A DNA stretch of 17,371 nucleotides from Candidatus Aminicenantes bacterium UBA4085 (GTDB lineage Bacteria > Acidobacteriota > Aminicenantia > Aminicenantales > UBA4085). Location: contig DFYJ01000006.1 in assembly GCA_002383325.1 (NCBI GenBank), forward strand, positions 2,137-19,507. Direction: 5' to 3'. Every line of letters begins with the position of its first letter. Positions within the stretch are counted from its first letter, which is position 1. The notes under the pieces are model-generated. The model saw only the letters and a program-made list of their open reading frames with translations, had not been told where the DNA came from and ran no database searches. The position numbers and the translations under genes were made by a program. Of the stretch, positions 1-7,567 are shown one piece after another.

Positions 1-640
1 CCTCCAGGAGTGGCTGGAGGACTGGGTTGAGACCGAGGCCAGCCACCGCCACATCTCGGGCCTGTGGGGGCTCTTCCCGGGCAAGTCGATCTCGCCCCGC
101 CGCACGTCCGGGCTGGCCGCGGCGGCCGCGGCCGTCCTGGACCAGAGGGGACTGCCGGGCAACGGCTGGTCCTCGGCCTGGAAGGCAGCCTGCTGGGCGC
201 GGCTGGGGAGAGCCGACAAGGCTTTGGAGAACTTCGCCTACGCGGCCCGCAAGTATACCACCGACAGCCTCTTCTCGACCTGTTCGGGGGCCATGCAGGT
301 GGATGGCGCCCTGGGCTTTTCCGCCGCCCTTGTCGAGCTTCTGCTGCAGTCGCACGAGGGCGAGATCGCGCTCCTTCCGGCGCTGCCCAAGGCCTGGTCG
401 GAGGGCGAAGCGAAAGGCCTTCTGGCCCGGGGAGGATTCGAGGTTGGAATGAGCTGGGCGGCCGGCCGGCTGACCCGCGCGGCGATCGCATCCAGGCTCG
501 GGGGGCCCTGCCGTATCAGAGCGGCCGGGCGCCTGGCCGTTTTTTCGAACGGAAAGCCGGTGCGAACGACGTCGCCCGAGCCGGGCGTCGCGAAGTTTGC
601 GACCGCAGCCGGTGGGACCTATGTCCTGACGTTCCGCTGA
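1..640 (+). CDS. Glycoside hydrolase family 95 (alpha-L-fucosidase-like), C-terminal part
   Basis: This open frame (codons from base 2) enters from the left edge, so only the last 212 residues are present. It matches the end of the GH95 (alpha/alpha)6 barrel and the C-terminal beta domain: an SHRHISGLWGLFPG block (about residues 15-28), GNGWSSAWKAACWARLG (about 55-71), QVDGALG (about 99-105), then LLLQSHEGEIALLPALP and LLARGGFEVGMSW. GH95 enzymes release alpha-L-fucose or alpha-L-galactose from glycans, usually after export. The Asp of the family QIDGNFG motif, part of the catalytic centre in characterised members, is kept (codon 302-304), but the neighbouring Asn-Phe is Ala-Leu. It lies 82 bp upstream of the peptidase gene on the same strand. 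The family call is firm; the sugar specificity is not, because the general-acid region lies outside the window. Confidence 0.85.
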   Translation, partial: LQEWLEDWVETEASHRHISGLWGLFPGKSISPRRTSGLAAAAAAVLDQRGLPGNGWSSAWKAACWARLGRADKALENFAYAARKYTTDSLFSTCSGAMQVDGALGFSAALVELLLQSHEGEIALLPALPKAWSEGEAKGLLARGGFEVGMSWAAGRLTRAAIASRLGGPCRIRAAGRLAVFSNGKPVRTTSPEPGVAKFATAAGGTYVLTFR

Positions 641-722
641 TCACCGGAGTGGGTCCTTGAACGACGGCCCGGACCGGGTCGTGGGAAGGGGCCGCATGGA
701 ATCCATCAGGGAGGTGCCGAAG

Positions 723-2993
723 ATGAAGCCCCGAGCGATCCTGTCCCTTTGCATCGTCCTGGCCGCCGGGGCGTGGGCTTCTCTCCCGGCCGCGGCGCAG
801 TCCGCCCCGTCCGATCCCTCGGTCCTGACCCTCGACCGCATCTTCGGCTCCCGCGAGTTCGCGACCGAGCGGTTCGGCCCGGCCCGCTGGATGCGGGACG
901 GTGAATCGTACTCGACCCTCGAGCGGAGCCCGGCCGTCAAGGGCGGGCGCGACCTGGCGCTTTACCGGGCGGCCGACGGAAGCCGCACGGTCCTGGTCCC
1001 GGCGGATAAGCTCGTTCCGCCCGGCGCTTCCGACCCCCTGTCCGTCGAGGACTACAGCTGGTCTCCCGACAGCCGGGTGCTGATCGTCTTCACCAATTCC
1101 AGGCGCGTCTGGCGCCAGAACACCCGCGGCGACTACTGGACCTACGAGATCGGCTCCGGCCGCCTGAGCCGGTTGGGGCGTGATTTCGCGCCGTCCAGCC
1201 TGATGTTCGCCAAGCTCTCGCCCGACGGGACGCGGGCCGCCTACGTCGCGGCCAACGACATCTATGTCGAGCGGCTGGCCACGGGCGAGGTCCGGCGGCT
1301 GACCTTCGACGGCGGGCCGGAGACAATCAACGGCACCTCCGACTGGGTCAACGAGGAGGAGTTCGGGATCCGCGACGGGTTCCGCTGGTCGCCGGACGGG
1401 ACGGCCATCGCCTTCTGGCGGTTCGAGACAAGCGGCGTCCCGCTCTTTTCCATGATCGACAATACCGGCGCCCTCTATCCCCAAGTGACGCGCTTCCCCT
1501 ATCCCAAGGCCGGCCAGAAGAATTCCGCCGTTCGGCTCGGTGTCGTCCGGACTTCCGGCGGCTATCCGACCTGGATCCAGGCTCCCGGGGATCCGCGCGA
1601 AACCTACATCCCCCGGATGGATTGGGCCGGAAGCTCGCGGGAGATCATCTTCCAGCATCTCAACCGGCGGCAGAACACGAACACCGTGATGATCGCCGAG
1701 GCCGTTTCCGGCGCGGTTCGGACCGTCTTCATCGACCGGGACGAAGCCTGGGTCGAGACCATGGACGACTTCGTCTGGCTGGGCGGCCGGAAGACGCTCC
1801 TGTGGCTGAGCGAGCGGGATGGCTGGCGCCACGCCTACACCGTGCCGCGTGACGGGGGAGAGGCCGGGCTCATCACTCCGGGCCAGTATGACGTCATCAG
1901 CCTGGACGCGGTCGACGAAGCAGCCGGCCTGCTCTATGTCACGGCCTCCCCGGACGATGCGACCGGGCGCTTTCTCTACCGGGTCCGGCTGGACGGCCGG
2001 GGCAAGCCCGAGCGGATCGGCCCGGCCGCGGCCCGGGGGGTGCGCCGCTACGATATCTCGCCTTCCGGACGCTGGGCTTTCCATACGTCCTCCCGCCTCG
2101 ATGAGCCGCCCGTCACCGAGCTCGTCCGCCTGCCCCAGGGCGAGGCCGTCCGAACCCTGGCTGGGAATGAAGCGCTCAAGGCCAAAGTCGGGGATCTGAG
2201 GCGCAAACGAGTCGAATTTCTGCGGCTCGACATCGGCATCGGCGTCCAGGTCGACGCCTGGCGCATGCTGCCGCCCGACTTCGACCCGGCCCGCAAGTAT
2301 CCCCTCTTGGTCTATGTCTACGGCGAGCCGGCCGGGCAGACGGTGCAGGATGCCTGGGGCGGCAACGGGTATCTCTGGCACCTGATGCTGGCCCAAAGAG
2401 GGACCATTGTGGCCAGCTTCGACAACCGCGGCACGCCCGCTCCGCGCGGCCGGGCCTGGCGCAAGAGCATTTACGGCCAAGTCGGAATCCTGGCCTCGGC
2501 CGACCAGGCCGCGGCGGTCCGGGCGGCGATTGCGGCTTGGCCGTTCGTCGATCCGGACCGGATCGGGATCTGGGGCTGGAGCGGGGGAGGATCGATGACC
2601 CTGAATGCCCTCTTCCGCCATCCCGACCTCTACAAGGCCGGCATCTCCGTGGCCTCGGTCCCGGATCAGCGCTATTACGACTCGATCTACCAGGAGCGCT
2701 ACATGGGCCTGCCGCAGGACAATCCCGACGGCTTCCGCGACGGCTCCCCGATCACCTTCGCCAAGCAGCTTCGGGGAAAGCTCCTCCTCGTCCACGGCAC
2801 GGGCGACGACAACGTCCACTATCAGGGCTTCGAAGCCCTGGTCGACGAGCTGGTGGCCGCCGGCAGGCCCTTCCGGATGCTGTCGTATCCCAACCGCAGC
2901 CACGGCATCTTCGAGGGGCGGGGCACGACCCTCCATCTCTACAACGCTTTCACCGACTTTCTGGCCGAGGCGCTGCCGCCCGGCTCCCGCTGA
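723..2993 (+). CDS. Secreted S9 family dipeptidyl peptidase (DPP-IV type)
   Basis: The product (756 aa) is a prolyl-oligopeptidase-family serine peptidase that probably removes N-terminal dipeptides from peptides outside the cytoplasm. ATG 723 was chosen over the upstream in-frame TTG at 657 because AGGGAGGTG (708-716) sits just before it and a signal peptide follows at once: hydrophobic core about residues 5-21, likely cleavage after Ala25. The N-terminal beta-propeller (about 30-500) carries DWVNEEEF (207-214); this matches the double-Glu motif that binds the substrate N-terminus in DPP-IV, which favours exo-dipeptidase over endopeptidase activity. The C-terminal alpha/beta hydrolase has the nucleophile in GWSGGG (Ser620), the acid in HGTGDDNVH (Asp696) and the base in SHGIF (His727), so the triad is complete. 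Length fits the family. Its + strand position after GH95 suggests a nutrient-scavenging context, but the two enzymes need not share a pathway. Confidence 0.93.
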   Translation: MKPRAILSLCIVLAAGAWASLPAAAQSAPSDPSVLTLDRIFGSREFATERFGPARWMRDGESYSTLERSPAVKGGRDLALYRAADGSRTVLVPADKLVPPGASDPLSVEDYSWSPDSRVLIVFTNSRRVWRQNTRGDYWTYEIGSGRLSRLGRDFAPSSLMFAKLSPDGTRAAYVAANDIYVERLATGEVRRLTFDGGPETINGTSDWVNEEEFGIRDGFRWSPDGTAIAFWRFETSGVPLFSMIDNTGALYPQVTRFPYPKAGQKNSAVRLGVVRTSGGYPTWIQAPGDPRETYIPRMDWAGSSREIIFQHLNRRQNTNTVMIAEAVSGAVRTVFIDRDEAWVETMDDFVWLGGRKTLLWLSERDGWRHAYTVPRDGGEAGLITPGQYDVISLDAVDEAAGLLYVTASPDDATGRFLYRVRLDGRGKPERIGPAAARGVRRYDISPSGRWAFHTSSRLDEPPVTELVRLPQGEAVRTLAGNEALKAKVGDLRRKRVEFLRLDIGIGVQVDAWRMLPPDFDPARKYPLLVYVYGEPAGQTVQDAWGGNGYLWHLMLAQRGTIVASFDNRGTPAPRGRAWRKSIYGQVGILASADQAAAVRAAIAAWPFVDPDRIGIWGWSGGGSMTLNALFRHPDLYKAGISVASVPDQRYYDSIYQERYMGLPQDNPDGFRDGSPITFAKQLRGKLLLVHGTGDDNVHYQGFEALVDELVAAGRPFRMLSYPNRSHGIFEGRGTTLHLYNAFTDFLAEALPPGSR

Positions 2994-2994
2994 G

Positions 2995-3019
2995 CCGGGC
3001 CGCGGGCGCGGCCGGGGAG
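2995..3019 (+). terminator. Weak GC-rich hairpin after the peptidase gene
   Basis: Directly after the peptidase stop, GGCCGC (2998-3003) and GCGGCC (3008-3013) form a stem around a GGGC loop, extendable by CC/GG with a one-base bulge. A short T-containing tail (TTGATTTT) begins at 3021. The tail is not a clean T-run, so termination may be partial, or the hairpin may be a by-product of base composition. Confidence 0.25.
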
Positions 3020-3086
3020 ATTGATTTTCGGACCCAGATGCGATAGTTTCCGTGGGGAACGCTCCGAGCCCAAGGACCGCCGAGAC

Positions 3087-3965
3087 ATGGATCCTCATCA
3101 TCCCGTCACCCGCCGCCGCTTTCTCAGGGATGCCGCCTTGTCTGTTCCCGCCTTCTCGACGCTGCGGCGCCGGGAGGGGGCCTTCCTGACCGATGTCGGC
3201 ATTTGCGCCAGGCTGGCGAATGCCGCCGTCCTCGCGGCCGGCGGCTGCGGGTATATCGAAGAGGGCGTCCAGGCTTTCCTTATCCCCGGAGAGCCGGAAG
3301 AGAAGTTCGCTCCGAACCTGGATGCCCTCCGCGCGGCGCCGCTTCGCGTCCCGGTCTGCAACGGCTTCCTGCCGGGCGGATTGAAGGCCGTCGGCCCTGA
3401 GGCCCGGCACCAGGACATCTTGGCTTTCGCCGGCATCGCCTTCCCGCGGGCGGCCCGGGCCGGCGTGAGGACGATCGTCTGGGGGAGCGGCGAATCGCGG
3501 AAGATCCCGGACGGGTGGGCCAAGGCCAAGGCCGAAGAGCAGTTTCGGGAAATCGCCGGGCGGACGGCGGCTTTGGCGGCCAATTCGGGCGTCGTCCTGG
3601 TCCTGGAGCCTCTCCACCGCGGCGAGACGAACTTCATCAACAGCCTGCGGGAGGGCGCGGCCCTGGTTGAGGCGGTCGGCCACCCGAACTTCCGGCTGTT
3701 GGCCGATATCTATCATCTCCTCCGCGAGGGGGAGAGACCCGACGAGATCGAAGCCCAGGGGCGATGGCTTCGCCACTGTCACATCGCCGAATACGAGAAG
3801 CGGACGCCTCCCGGAACGGCGGGGGACGACTTCCGCCCCTTCCTCAGGGCGCTCCGCAAAATCGGATACGGCGGCCGCCTATCCATCGAAGGCCGATGGG
3901 ATGACCTGCCGCGGCAGGTCGGCCCGGCGTTGGCGGCCCTGAAGAGACAGATCGCCGAGGCTTGA
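3087..3965 (+). CDS. Tat-exported TIM-barrel sugar isomerase/epimerase (AP endonuclease 2-like fold)
   Basis: The product (292 aa) belongs to the xylose-isomerase-like TIM-barrel superfamily that includes hydroxypyruvate isomerase, IolE/IolI and ketose 3-epimerases. Four likely metal ligands fall at the expected strand ends: Glu174 (LEPLH), Asp207 (ADIYH), His232 (CHIAE) and Glu268 (SIEGRW). The N-terminus reads TRRRFLRDAAL, a twin-arginine export signal, although the hydrophobic part is short. ATG 3087 puts this signal at the true N-terminus and has AAGGA at 3072-3076. An in-frame TTG at 3021 has GGGGAG just upstream and is a less likely start. The next gene, a Tat-exported oxidoreductase, begins 22 bp after the stop, so the two probably act on the same sugar. 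The family is clear; substrate and direction cannot be read from the sequence. Confidence 0.86.
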   Translation: MDPHHPVTRRRFLRDAALSVPAFSTLRRREGAFLTDVGICARLANAAVLAAGGCGYIEEGVQAFLIPGEPEEKFAPNLDALRAAPLRVPVCNGFLPGGLKAVGPEARHQDILAFAGIAFPRAARAGVRTIVWGSGESRKIPDGWAKAKAEEQFREIAGRTAALAANSGVVLVLEPLHRGETNFINSLREGAALVEAVGHPNFRLLADIYHLLREGERPDEIEAQGRWLRHCHIAEYEKRTPPGTAGDDFRPFLRALRKIGYGGRLSIEGRWDDLPRQVGPALAALKRQIAEA

Positions 3966-3987
3966 GCCCGGCCAAGGAGCAATAGGC

Positions 3988-5346
3988 ATGAACATGACCC
4001 GACGGGAATTCATGATGAAAGCCGCCGCCGGCACGGCCGGGCTGGCCGCGGCGGGCAAGACGCTGACGGGAGAGAGCGCGGCGGGACATCGCGTCCTCGG
4101 AGCCAACGACAAGATCCGGGTCGGCTTGGTGGGCTTCTCGGACCGGCTCCGCAGCTCGCTGATCCCTCCGTTCCAGGCCTATGCCGACGAGCTGGGCTTC
4201 GAGATCGTGGCCGTGGCCGACCTGTGGGGCCGCCGCCGCGACGAGGGCGTTGCCTTCATGAAAGAGAAGACAGGGCGGACGATCGAGGCGGTCCGCAACA
4301 CCGAGGAGCTTTACGCCAAGGTCAAGCCGGACGCGGTGATCATCAGCACCGCCGACTTCCAGCACGCCCTGCTGACGGCCGAAGCGGTCCGGGCCGGCTG
4401 CGACGTCTATTGCGAGAAGCCCTTCGCCGAGACGATGGCCGACGCCCGGGCGGCCTTGGCGGCGGTCCGGGAGACGGGCAAGATCGTCCAGATCGGATCC
4501 CAGAGGCGGAGCGGCGCCAACTATGCGGCTGCCTGCGAGTTCATCCAATCGGGCCGTTTCGGGGCCATCACCATGGTCGAGATGAGCTGGAACGTCAACC
4601 AGCCCGGCCGTTGGCGGCGGCCGGCCCTCGTCGCCGCGATCCGGGAGGAGGACACGGACTGGAAGCGCTACCTCCTCAACCGCCCCGAGGCGGCGTGGGA
4701 TCCGCGGAAATACCTGGAATACCGGCTGTTCTGGCCGTACTCCTCCGGCATCCCCGGGCAGTGGATGTGCCACCAGATCGACACCGTCCATTGGTTCACC
4801 GGCTTGCCCCATCCCCGGAGCGTCGCCGCGAACGGCGGCGTGTACGCCTGGAAGGACGGTCGGACCAACTTCGACACCATGACCGCCGTCCTGGATTACG
4901 GCCCCCTGGACGATCCGGCGACGGGATTCCAGGTCGTCTACTCCTCGCGCATGCACAATTCCGCGGGCGGAGTGAAGGAATGGTACTTCTCGAACGGCGG
5001 CAAGCTGGACCTGGACAAGAACACGGTCACGCCGGAGGGGGGCATGAGGCAGGACGCCGCGTCCGACATGGGGATGAAAGCCAACCTCCTGGAATCCTTC
5101 GAGCTGCCCCAAGAGAAGGCAGAGACGGCGGCCGATACGGGCGGCGATCCGACGACCTCGGCCCACGTCCGCAACTGGATGCAGTGCGTCCGCGACCGCA
5201 AGACCCCGCACGCGGACGTCCTGGCCGGATACCATCACGCCATCGCCGTGATCATGACGACGGCCGCCCTGCGGACGGGCGAGCGGGTGACTTTCGACGA
5301 GGCGGCCCAGGAGGTCATGGCCGGAGGAAAGGCCTTCCGGTATTGA
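3988..5346 (+). CDS. Tat-exported Gfo/Idh/MocA family oxidoreductase
   Basis: The 452-residue product is a nicotinamide-dependent sugar or polyol dehydrogenase of the Gfo/Idh/MocA family. The start is fixed by AAGGAG (3974-3979), 8 bases before ATG 3988. MTRREFMMKAAAG plus the following Ala/Gly-rich stretch is a twin-arginine signal. The Rossmann domain begins at KIRVGLVGFSD (about residue 46), and the family Glu-Lys-Pro motif is CEKPFAET with the probable catalytic Lys144. The C-terminal substrate domain has typical family sequence such as WYFSNGGKLDLD and HVRNWMQCVRDRKTPHADV. The usual third glycine of the dinucleotide loop (GxGxxG) is missing: the loop reads GLVGFSDR. Exported family members may carry a tightly bound cofactor, as in glucose-fructose oxidoreductase, which would fit activity outside the cytoplasm. 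It overlaps the kinase start by 4 bases. Confidence 0.93.
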   Translation: MNMTRREFMMKAAAGTAGLAAAGKTLTGESAAGHRVLGANDKIRVGLVGFSDRLRSSLIPPFQAYADELGFEIVAVADLWGRRRDEGVAFMKEKTGRTIEAVRNTEELYAKVKPDAVIISTADFQHALLTAEAVRAGCDVYCEKPFAETMADARAALAAVRETGKIVQIGSQRRSGANYAAACEFIQSGRFGAITMVEMSWNVNQPGRWRRPALVAAIREEDTDWKRYLLNRPEAAWDPRKYLEYRLFWPYSSGIPGQWMCHQIDTVHWFTGLPHPRSVAANGGVYAWKDGRTNFDTMTAVLDYGPLDDPATGFQVVYSSRMHNSAGGVKEWYFSNGGKLDLDKNTVTPEGGMRQDAASDMGMKANLLESFELPQEKAETAADTGGDPTTSAHVRNWMQCVRDRKTPHADVLAGYHHAIAVIMTTAALRTGERVTFDEAAQEVMAGGKAFRY

Positions 5347-6527
5347 GCTCCTCTCCGGCCGGACCCGCCAAGGTGGTCGTGGCCGGCCACATTTGTCTGG
5401 ATATCCGGCCGGCCTTCCCGGCCAGCCGCCGCGGAGGGGGCTTCGAGCCCGGCGGTCTGACCGTGGTCGGGCCCGCCGCGCGCTCCATCGGCGGGGCCGT
5501 GGCCAATACGGGCTTGGCCCTGCGCCGCTTGGGCCTGAAGACCCGGCTGCTGGGCAAGCTCGGCGACGACTGGATCGGGCGCCAGATCCTCGACGTCCTG
5601 GCCGGGCGCGGCCGCCGGCTCGCTTCGGACATGATCGTCGAGCCGGGCGCCCGCTCTTCCTATTCCATCGTTCTCGAGCCTCCGGGACTGGACCGGGGCT
5701 TTCTCCACGATCCCGGCGCCAACGACACCTTCTCCGCCGCCGATGTGACACCGGCTAAGCTGCGCTCGGCCCGGCTATTCCATTTTGGATATCCGCCGGT
5801 GATGGAGCGGATGCGCCGGCGGAAGGGGGCGGAAATGGCCCGGCTGCTGGATCGGGCCCGTCGGGCCGGACTGGTTACGTCGCTGGACATGGCCGGGATC
5901 GACGCCGATTCCGAGGCCGGGCGGATGGACTGGGTTGCCTGGCTGCGGAATGTCCTGCCCCGGGTTGACCTGTTCCTGCCCAGCCTCGAGGAGACGGTCC
6001 GGATGCTGGGCCCGCGCGGCCTTGCGCCGGCCTCCGGCCGGATCGACGGGCCGGGCCTGGCCGCCCTGGCCGACCGTCTGCTGGGCTTCGGCGCTTCGGT
6101 CGTCGGGCTGAAGCTGGGAAGACGCGGGATCTATCTGAAGACGACGGGCCGGCGCGCCGCCTGGGCTCGCTTGGCCGGTTGGATTCCCATCCGTCCGGAA
6201 GCGTGGCGCGGCCGCGAGCTGCTGGCGCCCAGCTTCAGGGTCCGCGTCGCCGGCACAACCGGGGCGGGGGACTGCGCCATCGCCGGTTTTCTGGCCGCCT
6301 TTGTCCGCGGCCTGGGCCCCGACGAGGCCCTGGCCTGCGCCGCGGGCGCCGGCGCATTCTGCGTGGAAGGGCCGGACGGCGTCGCCGGCATGCCATCCTG
6401 GACGGCGCTGAGAAGGCGGATCCGATCCGGCTGGGCCCAGAATCCCGGCCTTCCCGCGCTTGCCGGATGGCGCTGGGATCAAGCGGCCCGCCTCTGGCGC
6501 GGGCCCGCGGACGGGGGCGCCGCATGA
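5343..6527 (+). CDS. PfkB family carbohydrate kinase
   Basis: The product (about 394 aa) is a ribokinase/PfkB-type kinase that phosphorylates a sugar or nucleoside with ATP in the cytoplasm. It shows the N-terminal PfkB motif, SIGGAVANTGLALRRLG followed by LLGKLGDDWIGRQI (about residues 48-80), and the C-terminal AGTTGAGDCAIAGFLAA motif, whose Asp310 is the expected catalytic base. TTG 5343 is preferred because it overlaps the oxidoreductase stop (TTGA) and has GGAGGAAAGG at 5323-5332. GTG 5373 is the alternative; no ATG fits. The frame stays open back to 4224, but that part lies inside the preceding gene and looks non-coding. The product is longer than typical ribokinases (about 300 aa) because of an insertion before the C-terminal motif and a Trp-rich tail. 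It probably phosphorylates the product of the two upstream sugar enzymes. Confidence 0.87.
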   Translation: MSSSPAGPAKVVVAGHICLDIRPAFPASRRGGGFEPGGLTVVGPAARSIGGAVANTGLALRRLGLKTRLLGKLGDDWIGRQILDVLAGRGRRLASDMIVEPGARSSYSIVLEPPGLDRGFLHDPGANDTFSAADVTPAKLRSARLFHFGYPPVMERMRRRKGAEMARLLDRARRAGLVTSLDMAGIDADSEAGRMDWVAWLRNVLPRVDLFLPSLEETVRMLGPRGLAPASGRIDGPGLAALADRLLGFGASVVGLKLGRRGIYLKTTGRRAAWARLAGWIPIRPEAWRGRELLAPSFRVRVAGTTGAGDCAIAGFLAAFVRGLGPDEALACAAGAGAFCVEGPDGVAGMPSWTALRRRIRSGWAQNPGLPALAGWRWDQAARLWRGPADGGAA

Positions 6528-6910
6528 GCCTCGACCTGGTCCTCCTGGCCGGCGTTTACGCTGTGTGCCGGCTGGATCCTGAGGCCGGTCCGCCGGCCTG
6601 GGCCGGCCGGGGGGAGTTCGTCTCCGTCACCCGGACGCTGCGGGAGACGTCCATCGTCTGCCCGCAGGAGCGAGTTCCCGGGGGAGTGGTCCACGAGGGG
6701 GGCTTCCGGGTCCTGCGAATCCAGGGGCCGCTCGACTTCGCCCTGACCGGGATCTTGGATTCGCTGCTCCACCCCCTGGCGGACGAGAGGATCGCCGTGT
6801 TCACGGTCTCCACCTACGACACCGACTACATCCTGGTCCGGGAAGCGGCCCTGGGCCGCGCGGTGGAAATCCTAATGCGCGGCGGGCACAATATTATCCT
6901 TCCCGAATGA
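6524..6910 (+). CDS. ACT domain-containing protein (COG3603-like)
   Basis: This 128-residue protein starts at an ATG that overlaps the kinase stop (ATGA), so the two are translationally coupled. It resembles the short ACT-domain proteins with conserved blocks like ETSIVCPQE (about residues 41-49), IQGPLDFALTGILDSLL and STYDTDYILV. ACT domains bind amino acids or other small ligands and often act as allosteric sensors, but this family has no settled function. No enzyme domain or membrane segment is visible. Its position suggests it senses a metabolite linked to the kinase pathway, though it may be a stand-alone regulator. Family recognition is from motif memory, not a search. Confidence 0.88.
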   Translation: MSLDLVLLAGVYAVCRLDPEAGPPAWAGRGEFVSVTRTLRETSIVCPQERVPGGVVHEGGFRVLRIQGPLDFALTGILDSLLHPLADERIAVFTVSTYDTDYILVREAALGRAVEILMRGGHNIILPE

Positions 6911-6948
6911 TCCGCGGACCGGCTCTTTCTAGGCGGTCCGGCGCGGAT
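6910..6948. terminator. Hairpin between convergent genes
   Basis: ATCCGCGGACCG (6910-6921) pairs with CGGTCCGGCGCGGAT (6934-6948) apart from a three-base bulge, around a 12-base loop. It sits exactly between the convergent ACT-domain gene and the small secreted-protein gene (stop at 6955), which suits a two-way terminator. Neither strand has a T-run after the stem, so the call is tentative. Confidence 0.38.
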
Positions 6949-6954
6949 GGCCGT

Positions 6955-7371
6955 CTACTCGGCGTAGGGGACCGAGAACCGGGCCCGGACAAGCGGGAAG
7001 AAGCGGTGGTCCTTGCCGGATTCGAAGGTGAAGACCAGCGTCCCCTGGCTGGGACTGCGCCCCATCTTCAATTTGGGCTTGGCGTCGACCGGGTCGCTCC
7101 CCTCGTAGGGCCATTCCTCGCCCTTGATGAGGTCGAGGACCTCCCCCTTCTTGATCAGCTTCATATACAGGTCGGCCGAGTCGGCGGCCTTGAGGAACTC
7201 CAGATCGAAAGTCCCGGCTTCCGCCAAGACTCCCTTAACCATCAGGTTGATAGGAATCTTGACGCCGCGGAAGCGGAAGATGGAGTCCATCTTGGGCTCG
7301 GCGAGACCGGCCAGCATCGGGACGGCAAGAAGGCCAAGAGCAGCGACCGCGAGAGCTTTCTTTCCGGCCAT
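6955..7371 (-). CDS. Small secreted protein of unknown function
   Basis: A 138-residue product with a clear signal peptide: Lys4-Lys5, hydrophobic core about residues 6-23, likely cleavage after Ala24. The start is supported by GGAGG (complement of 7381-7385), 9 bases upstream of ATG 7371. The mature part of about 114 residues contains FRFRGVKIPINLMVKG and a Lys-rich KPKLKMGRSPSQGTLVFTFE stretch, with alternating hydrophobic residues that suggest a beta-rich fold. It has no cysteine or catalytic motif, and I do not recognise a family. It is monocistronic and convergent with the ACT-domain gene. The terminator of the redox operon lies 140 bp upstream, so it probably has its own promoter. Confidence 0.75.
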   Translation of the reverse strand: MAGKKALAVAALGLLAVPMLAGLAEPKMDSIFRFRGVKIPINLMVKGVLAEAGTFDLEFLKAADSADLYMKLIKKGEVLDLIKGEEWPYEGSDPVDAKPKLKMGRSPSQGTLVFTFESGKDHRFFPLVRARFSVPYAE

Positions 7372-7413
7372 GAGTCTCTTCCTCCCATGGTGTGGGTGAG
7401 AACCGATGAGGCC

Positions 7414-7442
7414 ATCTTAGTCCCCTCGGGCTTGGCTTGCAA
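7414..7442 (-). promoter_or_regulatory. Possible promoter of the small secreted-protein gene
   Basis: On the minus strand TTGCAA (7437-7442) and TAAGAT (7414-7419) are 17 bp apart, each matching 4 of 6 consensus bases. The -35 lies in a perfect 12-bp palindrome, GGCTTGCAAGCC (7434-7445), which could be an operator. The predicted leader is about 35 nt. The match is modest. Confidence 0.28.
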
Positions 7443-7511
7443 GCCCTCCGGCCTGAAGGGGGGAGGCAGGTCCTTGAAAGCGGCCGGACGGGACGGAATC
7501 AGGGTGATGAA

Positions 7512-7539
7512 GGGGGCGGGACCTTGCGGTCCCGCCCCC
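7512..7539 (-). terminator. Perfect 12-bp GC hairpin ending the redox operon
   Basis: GGGGGCGGGACC (7512-7523) and GGTCCCGCCCCC (7528-7539) form a perfect 12-bp stem with a TTGC loop, 28 bp after the stop of the last operon gene on the minus strand. The minus-strand tail (TTCATCACCC) is not a T-run, so it may work with Rho or as a 3'-end stabilising structure. Its place between two separate transcription units favours a terminator. Confidence 0.6.
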
Positions 7540-7567
7540 GTGGAGCTCCGACGGCGGGAAGGACGGA

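Noticed and set aside
516..3782. 1088-codon open frame on the minus strand opposite the peptidase and isomerase genes
   Set aside because: It is antisense to two genes with complete catalytic motifs. Long antisense frames are expected in GC-rich DNA, and its Pro/Arg/Gly/Asp-rich translation resembles no protein.
4224..5342. Upstream open extension of the kinase frame
   Set aside because: It lies inside the oxidoreductase gene in another phase; family similarity starts only after about 5370, and a ribosome site precedes TTG 5343.
3844..5751. 635-codon minus-strand frame opposite the oxidoreductase
   Set aside because: Antisense shadow of a well-supported Gfo/Idh/MocA gene, with low-complexity Arg/Pro-rich translation.
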